A DNA stretch of 64,000 nucleotides from Kitasatospora kifunensis (GTDB lineage Bacteria; Actinomycetota; Actinomycetes; Streptomycetales; Streptomycetaceae), in NCBI RefSeq assembly GCF_014203855.1, contig NZ_JACHJV010000001.1, positions 3,596,001-3,660,000 of the forward strand. The letters run 5' to 3'. Within the stretch, counting starts at the first letter, position 1. Each line of letters opens with the position of its first letter. The notes beneath the pieces were generated by a model that saw only the letters and a list, made by a program, of their open reading frames with translations, did no database searches and was not told where the DNA came from. Of the stretch, positions 56,995 through 64,000 are shown piece after piece. The translations under genes and the position numbers were made by a program.

Positions 56995-57293
56995 GATGGC
57001 GAGGCCTCTCTCCTCATCTTCCCCGTGACGCGGTCGCGCCACAGGCCGGAATTGGCACCTGTCCCGCCGGGGCCCGCGAAGGCCGGACGAGAAGGTTGCC
57101 GGGACGTCAACGGGCCGTTCCCTCAGTCCCTCTGGATGAGCTCTATGAAGTTGTGCCGCCTGGAAAGCGGGCGGCTGCTGACGATCGACCCCGGCGTGCG
57201 AAGGTCTGACCGCAGTACGAAGACTGTATCCGAAGGCCGGTCAACCGACCCTGGCTGTCCGACCCGCGAGACGAGATTCACAAGGAGCGAGAT
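56995..57293. promoter_or_regulatory. thrC / gpgS divergent region
   Basis: No gene seen. TTGACC (57247-57242, minus strand) is a -35-like word for thrC but no good -10 stands at the right distance. AAGGAG (57281-57286) is the gpgS ribosome site. No riboswitch fold was recognised. Confidence 0.4.
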
Positions 57294-58304
57294 TTGCCTG
57301 CCGAGCAGAGCCCCGAGCTACTCCCGGAGGCGGCCGACTGGCTGCGCCGCCGCTCCTGGCTGGCGAGCGAACGGCCGCCCGCCGCGCTGCTCGCCGCCAA
57401 GCAGGCCGCGGGGGCGGCCGGCACGGTGAGCGTGGTGCTGCCCGCGCTGGACGAGGAGTCCACGGTGGGCGGCATCGTCGAGGTGATCCGCCGGGAGCTG
57501 ATGGAACGGCTGCCGCTGGTGGACGAGTTGGTGGTGGTCGACTCCGGTTCGGCGGACCGCACCGCCGAGGTGGCGGCCGAGGCCGGCGCCAGGGTGGTGC
57601 ACCGGGACGCGATCCTGCCCGGACTGCCGGCCGTGCCGGGCAAGGGCGAGGTGCTCTGGCGCTCGCTGCTGGTGACCAGCGGCGCGATCGTCTGCTTCAT
57701 CGACGCCGACCTGCGCGAGTTCGACCCGGCCTTCGTCAGCGGCATCGTCGGCCCGCTGCTCACCGACCCCGACCTGCAGCTGGTGAAGGCGATGTACGAC
57801 CGCCCGCTGGAGACGGAGGGGGCGGTGGTGCCGGCCGGCGGCGGCCGGGTCACCGAACTGGTCGCCCGTCCGCTGCTCAACCTGCACTGGCCCCAACTGG
57901 CCGGCTTCGTCCAGCCACTGGGCGGCGAGTACGCGGCCCGCCGCTCACTGCTGGAGCGGCTGCACTTCCCCACCGGCTACGGGGTGGAGCTGGGCCTGCT
58001 GGTGGACGCGCTGGAGCTGGTGGGCCTGGACGCGCTGGCCCAGGTGGACGTGGGGGTGCGCCACCACCGCCACCAGGACAGCCAGGCGCTGGGCCGGATG
58101 GCAGCCACCATCTACCGCACCGCCCTCGAGCGCCTGGACCGCACCCACCGCCTGAAGGCCGCCGAGGACCTGGCCCGCCCGGTGCTGACCCAGTTCACCA
58201 GGGATGCCGAGACCCGCGACTTCACCGCCCACAGCCACCAGGTCACCGCACTGGAGCGCCCGCCGATGATCGAGCTGCCGCAGTACCGGTCACGCCGCCT
58301 GTGA
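57294..58304 (+). CDS. gpgS: Glucosyl-3-phosphoglycerate synthase
   Basis: 336 residues of the GT81 family: TVSVVLPALDEESTVGGIVEVIRREL, ELVVVDSGSADRTAEVAAEAG, GKGEVLWRSLLVTSGAIVCFIDADLREFDP (metal DAD motif) and RVTELVARPLLNLHWPQLAGFVQPLGGEYAARRSLLERLHFPTGYGVELGLLVDA. It transfers glucose to 3-phosphoglycerate, toward glucosylglycerate or methylglucose polysaccharide. Start is TTG at 57294 with GGAG seven bases upstream. It precedes otsA, both making glucose-based solutes. Confidence 0.94.
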   Translation: MPAEQSPELLPEAADWLRRRSWLASERPPAALLAAKQAAGAAGTVSVVLPALDEESTVGGIVEVIRRELMERLPLVDELVVVDSGSADRTAEVAAEAGARVVHRDAILPGLPAVPGKGEVLWRSLLVTSGAIVCFIDADLREFDPAFVSGIVGPLLTDPDLQLVKAMYDRPLETEGAVVPAGGGRVTELVARPLLNLHWPQLAGFVQPLGGEYAARRSLLERLHFPTGYGVELGLLVDALELVGLDALAQVDVGVRHHRHQDSQALGRMAATIYRTALERLDRTHRLKAAEDLARPVLTQFTRDAETRDFTAHSHQVTALERPPMIELPQYRSRRL

Positions 58305-58350
58305 CCAACGTCAGGGTTTGCGTCCCGTCGGCCCCGGCAAGGAGGAACAT

Positions 58351-59814
58351 ATGGCCGATCACACGCGCGCACGCGTCCTGGTGGCATCCAACCGGGGCCC
58401 GGTCTCCTTCAGCAGCGCCCCGGACGGGTCGCTGACCCTCAAGCGCGGCGGCGGCGGGCTGGTCTCCGGGCTCTCCGCCATCGAGGATCCGAACACCGTC
58501 TGGGTCTGCGCGGCGCTCGGCGAGGCGGACCGGACGGCGGCCCGACGCTCGCCGCAGGGGCGCCTGGACCAGGGCGGCTTCGACGTCGGTGGACAGGCCG
58601 TCCGGATGCTGGACATCGACCCCGAGGTCTTCGACCAGGCGTACAACGGGGTGGCCAACTCCACCCTCTGGTTCCTGCACCACCTGCTCTACAACACGCC
58701 CACCGCGCCGGTCTTCGACGCTACGGCGGCCGCGCAGTGGACGGCCTTCGAGTCCTACAACGCTGCCTTCGCCCAGGCCCTGGCCGCCGAGGCCGCGCCG
58801 GGCGCCGCCGTGCTGGTGCAGGACTACCACCTGACCCTGGTGCCCGCACTGCTCCGGGAGCTGCGGCCCGACCTGCGGATCGGCTACTTCCTGCACATCC
58901 CGTGGGCCCCGGCGGACTACTTCCAGCTGCTGCCCGAGGAGCTGGCCCGCGCCGTGCTGACCGGGGTGCTCGGCGCCGACCGGGCCGGTTTCCACACCCG
59001 CCGCTGGGCCGAGGCCTTCGCGGACTGCTGCGAGCAAGTGCTGGACGCGAAGATCATTTCTGGGGCAGGCGCCAGGAACGAACTCTCGGTCAGCTACCAG
59101 GGCCGCACCACCAAGCTCGGCGTGCATGCCCTGGGCGCCGACGCCGATTTCCTGCGCGAGCGCGCGCACCGGGCGGACGTGGACGAGCGGCTGGCCGCGC
59201 TGCGCGAGGCGGTGGGCGGCTGCCGGACCATCGTGCGGGTGGACCGCACCGAGTTGAGCAAGAACATCGTGCGCGGTCTGCAGGCCTACCGGCACCTGTT
59301 GCGCAGTCGGCCCCAGTGGCGCGAGCGGGTGGTGCACATCGCCTTCGCCTACCCCTCCCGGCAGGACCTGGCCGAGTACCGCGACTACACCGCGGCCGTG
59401 CGGCGGCTGAGCGAGGAGATCACCGAGGAGTTCGCCACCGACTCCTGGCAACCGCTGATACTCCAGGTCGAGGACGACTTCGCGCGCTCGCTGGCGGCCT
59501 ACCGGCTGGCCGACGTCGCGCTGGTCAACCCGATCAGGGACGGGATGAACCTGGTCGCCAAGGAGGTCCCGGTGGTCTCCGACGCGGGCTGCGCGCTGGT
59601 GCTCTCGCGCGAGGCCGGCGCCCACGCCGAACTGGCCGATGACGCGCTGAGCATCAACCCGTACGACGTCATCGGCACCGCCGAGGCGCTGCACCGGGCG
59701 CTGACCATGCCGACGGCCGAGCGGGCCGAGCGCACCGCGCGACTGGCCGCCGCGGCCACCGCGCTGCCCCCGCAGCAGTGGTTCCTGGCTCAGCTGGCCG
59801 AGTTGAGCGCCTGA
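58351..59814 (+). CDS. otsA: Trehalose-6-phosphate synthase
   Basis: 487 residues, GT20: VLVASNRGPVSFSSAPDGSLTLKRGGGGLVSGL, VLVQDYHLTLVPALLRELRPDLRIGYFLHIPWAP (DYHL and HIPWP-type motifs), VDRTELSKNIVRGLQAYRHLL and ALVNPIRDGMNLVAKEVP (DGMNLV). It makes trehalose-6-phosphate from a nucleotide-glucose and glucose-6-phosphate. AAGGAGG precedes the ATG at 58351. Its 3' end overlaps the convergent otsB gene by 25 bp. Confidence 0.97.
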   Translation: MADHTRARVLVASNRGPVSFSSAPDGSLTLKRGGGGLVSGLSAIEDPNTVWVCAALGEADRTAARRSPQGRLDQGGFDVGGQAVRMLDIDPEVFDQAYNGVANSTLWFLHHLLYNTPTAPVFDATAAAQWTAFESYNAAFAQALAAEAAPGAAVLVQDYHLTLVPALLRELRPDLRIGYFLHIPWAPADYFQLLPEELARAVLTGVLGADRAGFHTRRWAEAFADCCEQVLDAKIISGAGARNELSVSYQGRTTKLGVHALGADADFLRERAHRADVDERLAALREAVGGCRTIVRVDRTELSKNIVRGLQAYRHLLRSRPQWRERVVHIAFAYPSRQDLAEYRDYTAAVRRLSEEITEEFATDSWQPLILQVEDDFARSLAAYRLADVALVNPIRDGMNLVAKEVPVVSDAGCALVLSREAGAHAELADDALSINPYDVIGTAEALHRALTMPTAERAERTARLAAAATALPPQQWFLAQLAELSA

Positions 59815-60638
59815 GCCAGCCGCTCCAGCAGGTCCACCACCCCCGCCGGGCCCGGCACCAGCAGGTCCGCCTGCTCGGCGATCTCGCGCACCGGCGGCTC
59901 GCCGGTCACCGGTCCGCTGGCCACCAGCAGCCCGGCAAGGCCGGTGCCGCGCAGTCGACGCACCGCCGCGAAGGCGGCCAGGTCGCCCAGGTCATCGCCG
60001 ACGTAGAGCACCGAGCGGGCGCCCCGCTCGCGCAGCAGGCCGCTCAGCGCGGCCCCCTTGTCCACCCCCGGCGGACGCAACTCCAGCACCAGGCGGCCCG
60101 GTTCGACGGTCAGGCCGTGGCTGGCGGCAAGCTCGGTCAGCGGCTCGCGCAGCAACTCGAAGGCGGCGACGGGGTCGGTGGCGCGGCGGGTGTGCACCGC
60201 GACCGAGCGCTCCTTGTCCTCCACGGCGGTGCCCGCCGGTGCGCCCAACGCGGCCAGCAGCTTGGGTAGTTCGGCCCGCGCGGCGGCCACTCCCGGGTGC
60301 GGCGGCGGGGCGGTGAGCGTGCCGCCCGCCCAGCGCTCGGCGCCGTAGTGGCCGAGCACCACCAGCGAGGCGAGCTCGGGACGCTCCTCGAAGCCGCCCA
60401 GGCGCACCGCGCTGAGCGCCGGGCGCCCGGTCACCACGGCGACCGTGCCGACCAGCGGCACCAGCGCGGCCAGGGCCGCCGCGGCCCCGGGGTGCGCGTA
60501 GGCCTGCTCGGGGTCGGCGACGATCGGGGACAGGGTGCCGTCGAAGTCCAGTGCGAGCAGCGCCCCGGCCGGGTCGGCCAGCAGCGCGGCCAGCCCCTCC
60601 CGGCCCGCGGCGGTGGTTGGTTCCAGCACGATGCCCAT
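59790..60638 (-). CDS. otsB: Trehalose-6-phosphate phosphatase
   Basis: 282 residues, HAD fold: LLALDFDGTLSPIVADPEQAYAHPG (nucleophile DFDGT), TVAVVTGRPALSAV, LGHYGAERW, EDKERSVAVHTRRA, LELRPPGVDKGAALSGLLRERG and LYVGDDLGDLAAFAAVRRL. It dephosphorylates the otsA product. Start is ATG at 60638. The gene is convergent with otsA, an arrangement allowing separate regulation. Confidence 0.95.
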   Translation of the reverse strand: MGIVLEPTTAAGREGLAALLADPAGALLALDFDGTLSPIVADPEQAYAHPGAAAALAALVPLVGTVAVVTGRPALSAVRLGGFEERPELASLVVLGHYGAERWAGGTLTAPPPHPGVAAARAELPKLLAALGAPAGTAVEDKERSVAVHTRRATDPVAAFELLREPLTELAASHGLTVEPGRLVLELRPPGVDKGAALSGLLRERGARSVLYVGDDLGDLAAFAAVRRLRGTGLAGLLVASGPVTGEPPVREIAEQADLLVPGPAGVVDLLERLAQALNSAS

Positions 60639-60668
60639 GACCGCCAACCTACCCAGGGCCGGGGCCGG

Positions 60669-60896
60669 TTAACGTTCGGCGCGGCGCGCGTCGCGGATCC
60701 GGCGCAGCCGGTTGATCAGCACCGGGCTGTGCTCGAGCGCCTCCGGGCGGTCCAGCAGGCCGTTCAACAGCTGGTAGTACCGGGTGGCGGAGATGCCGAG
60801 GCGCTCTCGCACGGCCTGCTCCTTGGCGCCCTGGGTCCGCCAGCCGGCTCCCTCCAGGGCGAGCACGGCCAGCTCCCGTTCGGTCAGCTCGGTCAT
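60669..60896 (-). CDS. DUF3263 protein
   Basis: 75 residues: TELTERELAVLALEGAGWRTQGAKEQAVRERLGISATRYYQLLNGLLDRPEALEHSPVLINRLRRIRDARRAE, a helix-turn-helix-like small protein typical of actinobacteria (DUF3263). ATG at 60896. It follows the sugar-binding lipoprotein gene by 17 bp on the same strand. Possibly DNA-binding; role unknown. Confidence 0.93.
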   Translation of the reverse strand: MTELTERELAVLALEGAGWRTQGAKEQAVRERLGISATRYYQLLNGLLDRPEALEHSPVLINRLRRIRDARRAER

Positions 60897-60913
60897 GGGG
60901 CCATTGTGCGCGC

Positions 60914-62188
60914 CTACTGCGGGCGCTTGCTCTTGGCCTCGGCCACCGCGAAGTTCTGCAGGTCGCTGAGGACCGTCTTCGGGTCGCCCTGCACCGCCTT
61001 GCCGATCTCGGTCTTGATCCGGCCGCTGACGGTGTCCCAGGCCGGGTCCCCGTACGGGTAGAAGGAGGCGCTCGGCAGCGCGTCCAGGAACGGCTTGAGT
61101 TCGGCGTTCTGGTTGTTGCTGGTCATGCCCGCCAGGGTGTCCTGGGTGACCGGGAGCAGGCTGTACTCCTGGTCGAACTTGGTCATGTTGTCCTTGTTGA
61201 AGGCAAAGCTCAGGAAGGTGCGGATCTCGTTGCGGTGACCGTTGGCACTGTAGGCCATCATCCAGTCGGCGACGCCCAGCGAGACCGGCTTGACCTGCGC
61301 GTTCTTGACCGGGATCGGCGCGGTGCCGAAGTCGATGTTGCCCTGGTGGGCCTGCTGGAGCAGCGTCGGGTGGCCGTCGAGCATGGCCACCTTGCCGTTC
61401 GCGAAGTCGGTGAAGGCGTTCTGCCGGTCCACCGACCCCGGGTTGGGATAGGTGAGGTGGGTGTCGACCAGGTTCTGCTTGAGCCAGTTGAAGGTGTCGA
61501 CGTTCTGCTGGCTGTCCAGGGAGTAGACGCCGGCGGCGTCGGTGATGCCGCTGCCACCGCTCATCGTCCACATCGAGGTCTCGGCCTGCGCCTCCTCGGG
61601 ACCGAGCGGCAGGGCGTACGGGGTGACCCCGGGAACCTTGGCCTTGATCAGCGCGGCGTCGTTCTTCAGGTCGTCCCAGGTGGCCGGCGGCTGGGTGATC
61701 CCGGCCTGCCGGAAGATCGCCTTGTTGTAGAAGAAGGTCCGCGAGGAGGCGGCGAACGGGATGCCGTACTGGGTGCCCAGTACGTTCCCGGCGCGGTTGA
61801 AGCTGTCCAGGAAGTTGGTCTGGGTGTCGATCGAGAGCACGTCACTGGCCGTGTAGAGCTGGCCCGCGGCGACCTTGTCGGCGAAGCCGCCGGTCTGCAC
61901 CAGGTCCGGCGGGTTGCCGTTCTTGACCATCTCGGCGACCTTGCCGTCGATGTCGCTCCAGCTGAAGACCTGGACGTCCACCTTGATCTTGGGGTTGGCC
62001 GCCTCGAACTGCTTCGCCAGGTGGTTCCAGTACTTCTGCGAGCTGGTGTCGGGGGTGGTCCCGTAGTCGGCGGCCACCAGCTTGAGGGTGACCGGGCCAC
62101 CGCTGCCTATGCCGAGGAAGCTGCAGCCGGAGAGCCCGCAGGTCAGCAGGGTGCCGGCGGCAAGCGTGGCGAAAAGTCGGGACTTCAA
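60914..62188 (-). CDS. Extracellular solute-binding lipoprotein (sugar ABC type)
   Basis: 424 residues. MKSRLFATLAAGTLLTCGLSGC is a lipoprotein signal with Cys22. The family 1 binding fold follows (LVAADYGTTPDTSSQKYWNHLAKQFEAANPKIKVDVQVFSWSDIDGKVAEMVKNGNPPDLVQTGGFADKVAAG, VAMLDGHPTLLQQAHQG). It would bind a sugar or oligosaccharide for an ABC importer, whose permease genes are not here. The next genes upstream are a DeoR regulator and a SIS isomerase, so the ligand may be an amino sugar (inference). A dre-like site sits about 80 bp upstream. Confidence 0.92.
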   Translation of the reverse strand: MKSRLFATLAAGTLLTCGLSGCSFLGIGSGGPVTLKLVAADYGTTPDTSSQKYWNHLAKQFEAANPKIKVDVQVFSWSDIDGKVAEMVKNGNPPDLVQTGGFADKVAAGQLYTASDVLSIDTQTNFLDSFNRAGNVLGTQYGIPFAASSRTFFYNKAIFRQAGITQPPATWDDLKNDAALIKAKVPGVTPYALPLGPEEAQAETSMWTMSGGSGITDAAGVYSLDSQQNVDTFNWLKQNLVDTHLTYPNPGSVDRQNAFTDFANGKVAMLDGHPTLLQQAHQGNIDFGTAPIPVKNAQVKPVSLGVADWMMAYSANGHRNEIRTFLSFAFNKDNMTKFDQEYSLLPVTQDTLAGMTSNNQNAELKPFLDALPSASFYPYGDPAWDTVSGRIKTEIGKAVQGDPKTVLSDLQNFAVAEAKSKRPQ

Positions 62189-62267
62189 CGGGGACCGCCT
62201 TCGAGCACGGGGGGGTGGGACCTCCCGGGGGACGGAGGTGGCCGAAAGGTTGCCAAAGTCCAGCCCC

Positions 62268-62283
62268 AGTGGTCCACACCTCA
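62268..62283 (-). promoter_or_regulatory. dre-like (DasR) site
   Basis: On the minus strand the site ends TGGACCACT. The DasR consensus AnTGGTCTAGACCAnT is matched at 11 of 16 positions, the right half almost fully. It lies about 80 bp upstream of the lipoprotein start. A weak match; DasR control would suit an amino-sugar binding protein. Confidence 0.4.
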
Positions 62284-62348
62284 GGCCCCCGGGCGAGGAA
62301 CGTTACCTAAGTGATCGCCCGCATTGCACATCCTGCAACCGGGGCAGG

Positions 62349-63137
62349 TCAGACAGTCAGTACGCGAACGCCCGCCTCGCGGAAAGCGGTGACGAGTTCC
62401 GCGCGGGCCGCTTCGTCGGTCACCAACGTGTCGATCGTCTCAAGGCCGCAGATCCGGGCGAAGGCGCGCCGCCCCAGTTTGGAGGAGTCGGCCGCCACCA
62501 CCACCCGGCGGGCCCGCTCGGTCAGCAGCCGGTTGACGCTGGCCTCGCCCTCGTGGTGCGCACTGGCGCCGATCTCGACGTCCAGCGCGTCCACACCCAA
62601 CACCGTGACGTCCAGCGTCAGTTCGGCGAGCACCGTGCTCGCGAGCGGGCCGATCAGCTCATAGGACTGCGGCCGGGCCACACCACCGGTCACCACGATC
62701 TTGACGGCCGGCCGCACGGTCAGCTCGTTGGCGATGTTGAGCGCGTTGGTCACCACGGTGAGCACCTGGCCGCTCTCGGCGCGCTCGGTCAGCTCCGGGC
62801 GGACCGCGAGCGCGCGGGCCACCTCGGTGGTGGTGGTGCCGCCGTTGAGCCCGACCACCTCGCCCGGCGCGATCAGCGCGGCCACCGCCTGCCCGATCCG
62901 CTGCTTGGCCCCGGCGTTGCGGGCGGTCTTGTAGCGCAGCGGCAGATCGTAGGAGACGTTGTGCGCCACCGCACCGCCCCTGGTGCGGGTGACCATCTGC
63001 TGACGGGCCAACTGGTCCAGGTCGCGGCGGATCGTGGCAGCCGACACGCCCAGCTCGGCCGCCGCCTCCTCGACCTCCAACTTGCCGTGTTCGGCGAGGA
63101 GTTCAAGAAGACCGTTCCACCGCTCGTATCTGGACAC
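62349..63137 (-). CDS. DeoR/GlpR-family transcriptional regulator
   Basis: 262 residues: RYERWNGLLELLAEHGKLEVEEAAAELGVSAATIRRDLDQLARQQMVTRTRGGAVAH (HTH with TIRRDL), then the DeoR sensor domain with NGGTTTTEVARAL, VVTNALNIANEL, GGVARPQSYELIGPLA and VVADSSKLGRRAFARI. GTG at 63137 with GGAAGG six bases before. It is divergent from a SIS sugar isomerase and presumably controls it, with a sugar phosphate as effector. Confidence 0.93.
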   Translation of the reverse strand: MSRYERWNGLLELLAEHGKLEVEEAAAELGVSAATIRRDLDQLARQQMVTRTRGGAVAHNVSYDLPLRYKTARNAGAKQRIGQAVAALIAPGEVVGLNGGTTTTEVARALAVRPELTERAESGQVLTVVTNALNIANELTVRPAVKIVVTGGVARPQSYELIGPLASTVLAELTLDVTVLGVDALDVEIGASAHHEGEASVNRLLTERARRVVVAADSSKLGRRAFARICGLETIDTLVTDEAARAELVTAFREAGVRVLTV

Positions 63138-63241
63138 GCCGCACCTTCCGTTCCGGCCGCCTGCCGGTTCCATGTCGTTCGGGCTCCGCCCTGACCACTC
63201 ATGCGTGGACAGCGTCGCACAGCACCACCGGACCACCCGCC

Positions 63242-63295
63242 GCGTTTCGTACCCACGCAAAGGTCTTGCGTAATCCTGCGCGAAACAGCTATAAA
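63242..63295 (+). promoter_or_regulatory. SIS-gene promoter with nested dyads
   Basis: ACGCAA-AGGTC-TTGCGT (63255-63271) is a perfect dyad inside the outer pair GTTTCG (63244-63249) and CGAAAC (63281-63286). TTGCGT (63266-63271) doubles as -35 and TATAAA (63290-63295) as -10, spacer 18. This is the likely DeoR operator. Confidence 0.75.
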
Positions 63296-63340
63296 TCAAT
63301 CAGTTTCACGCAGACGCGTGAGCGGAAGGGAGTCGTAGGC

Positions 63341-64000
63341 ATGACAGCCATCGACAGCTCACTCACCGCCGAGGAGCTGGCCACCCAGCCGGACTGCTGG
63401 CGCCGGGCCGCGGCACTGGCCGAGCCGTCGGCAGCGGCCCTGCCCCGGCGCGGCGAGCGGGTCGCCGTGGTCGGCTGCGGGACCTCCTGGTTCATGGCGC
63501 AGTCCTACGCGGCACTGCGCGAGGCGGCAGGCCACGGCGAGACCGATGCCTTCGCCGCCTCCGAATTCCGCCACGGCCGGGCGTACGACCGGATCCTGGC
63601 GATCAGCCGCTCGGGCACCACGACCGAGGTGCTCGCACTGCTGGCGGCGGTGCGCGGTCGGATCGCGAGCACCGCGCTCACCGCCGACCCGGCCACCCCG
63701 GTGATGACCGCCGCCGACCAGGTGGTGGTGCTGGACTTCGCCGACGAGCGCTCGGTGGTGCAGACCCGCTTCGCCACCAGCGCACTGGCACTGCTGCGGG
63801 CCCACCTGGCGGCCGACGGCACTGCCGAGTCCGCCGGCGGCAGCGTCGCCAAGGCCGCCGACGACGCCCAGCGCGCCCTCGAATCCCCGCTGCCCCAAGG
63901 CCTGCTGACGATCGATCAGGTCACCTTCCTGGGCGCCGGCTGGACCAACGGCCTGGCCCTGGAGGCCGGCCTCAAGATGCGCGAGGCGGCCGGCTTCTGG
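63341..64000 (+). CDS. SIS-domain sugar isomerase (3' end outside window)
   Basis: The first 220 residues are present. AVVGCGTSWFMAQSYAALREAAGHGETDAFAASEFRHGRAYDRILAISRSGTTTEVLALLAAVRG is the first SIS domain (GCGTS phosphate loop and SRSGTTTE), and TFLGAGWTNGLALEAGLKMREAAGFW opens the second, as in GlmS C-terminal or AgaS-type isomerases. GGAAGGGAG stands before the ATG at 63341. The substrate is probably a phosphorylated amino sugar. The gene is cut by the right edge. Confidence 0.9.
   Translation, partial: MTAIDSSLTAEELATQPDCWRRAAALAEPSAAALPRRGERVAVVGCGTSWFMAQSYAALREAAGHGETDAFAASEFRHGRAYDRILAISRSGTTTEVLALLAAVRGRIASTALTADPATPVMTAADQVVVLDFADERSVVQTRFATSALALLRAHLAADGTAESAGGSVAKAADDAQRALESPLPQGLLTIDQVTFLGAGWTNGLALEAGLKMREAAGFW

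Overview
The window is very GC-rich, its codons end almost always in G or C, GTG starts are common, and the gene families are typical of Streptomycetaceae: DUF397 with an XRE/DUF5753 partner, DUF3027, DUF2530, DUF2771, the futalosine menaquinone pathway, CtpE and a lone groEL under a CIRCE operator. I read it as a chromosomal segment of Streptomyces or a close relative such as Kitasatospora. I see no rRNA, tRNA, CRISPR array or transposase gene.

Positions 1-6500 hold an FxSxx-COOH (fxs) peptide-modification locus on the minus strand. It runs fxsA precursor (last residues FNSSI), fxsB radical SAM/SPASM fused to an HExxH domain, an AAC(3)-like acyltransferase, TIR-like fxsC, and fxsT, which leaves the left edge. 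Positions 6.8-13 kb are metabolic and regulatory: pdxH, a citrate synthase, serC, a divergent SDR/TetR pair with two clear operators, thpR and a GNAT. Positions 13.1-21.6 kb are more accessory: DUF397 beside a decayed XRE regulator, two overlapping small genes, a CGNR/metallohydrolase divergent pair, an MFS/MarR pair, a VapBC toxin-antitoxin and a SLATT-type membrane protein.

Positions 21.6-35 kb carry a purine permease, a CtpE-like P-type ATPase, a very long sacsin-type GHKL protein, DUF3027, an MFS transporter, and the run DUF2771-mqnB-mqnD. Positions 35-51 kb carry a cold-shock-domain protein, a HAD enzyme, a metal-chelate-type lipoprotein, a methyltransferase, a TetR with two operators, the Helicase_C_3/WYL protein, pgeF, an XPB-type helicase, a HelD-type ATPase, cutC and a PadR-controlled membrane protein. 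Three long palindromic elements (A, B, C; 169-190 nt) lie in this part, each touching or within 2 nt of a TAG stop codon. They share an apical core but have different, internally complementary basal stems, and I regard them as the most interesting unexplained structure in the window.

Positions 51-64 kb carry an HD protein, groEL with CIRCE plus an extra half-site, a cold-shock gene, thrC with a CysO-like sulfur carrier whose C-terminus is GGC, glucosyl-3-phosphoglycerate synthase with trehalose-phosphate synthase and phosphatase, DUF3263, a lone sugar-binding lipoprotein, and a DeoR regulator divergent from a SIS sugar isomerase cut by the right edge. Identifications rest on recognising families by eye. 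No database search was run.
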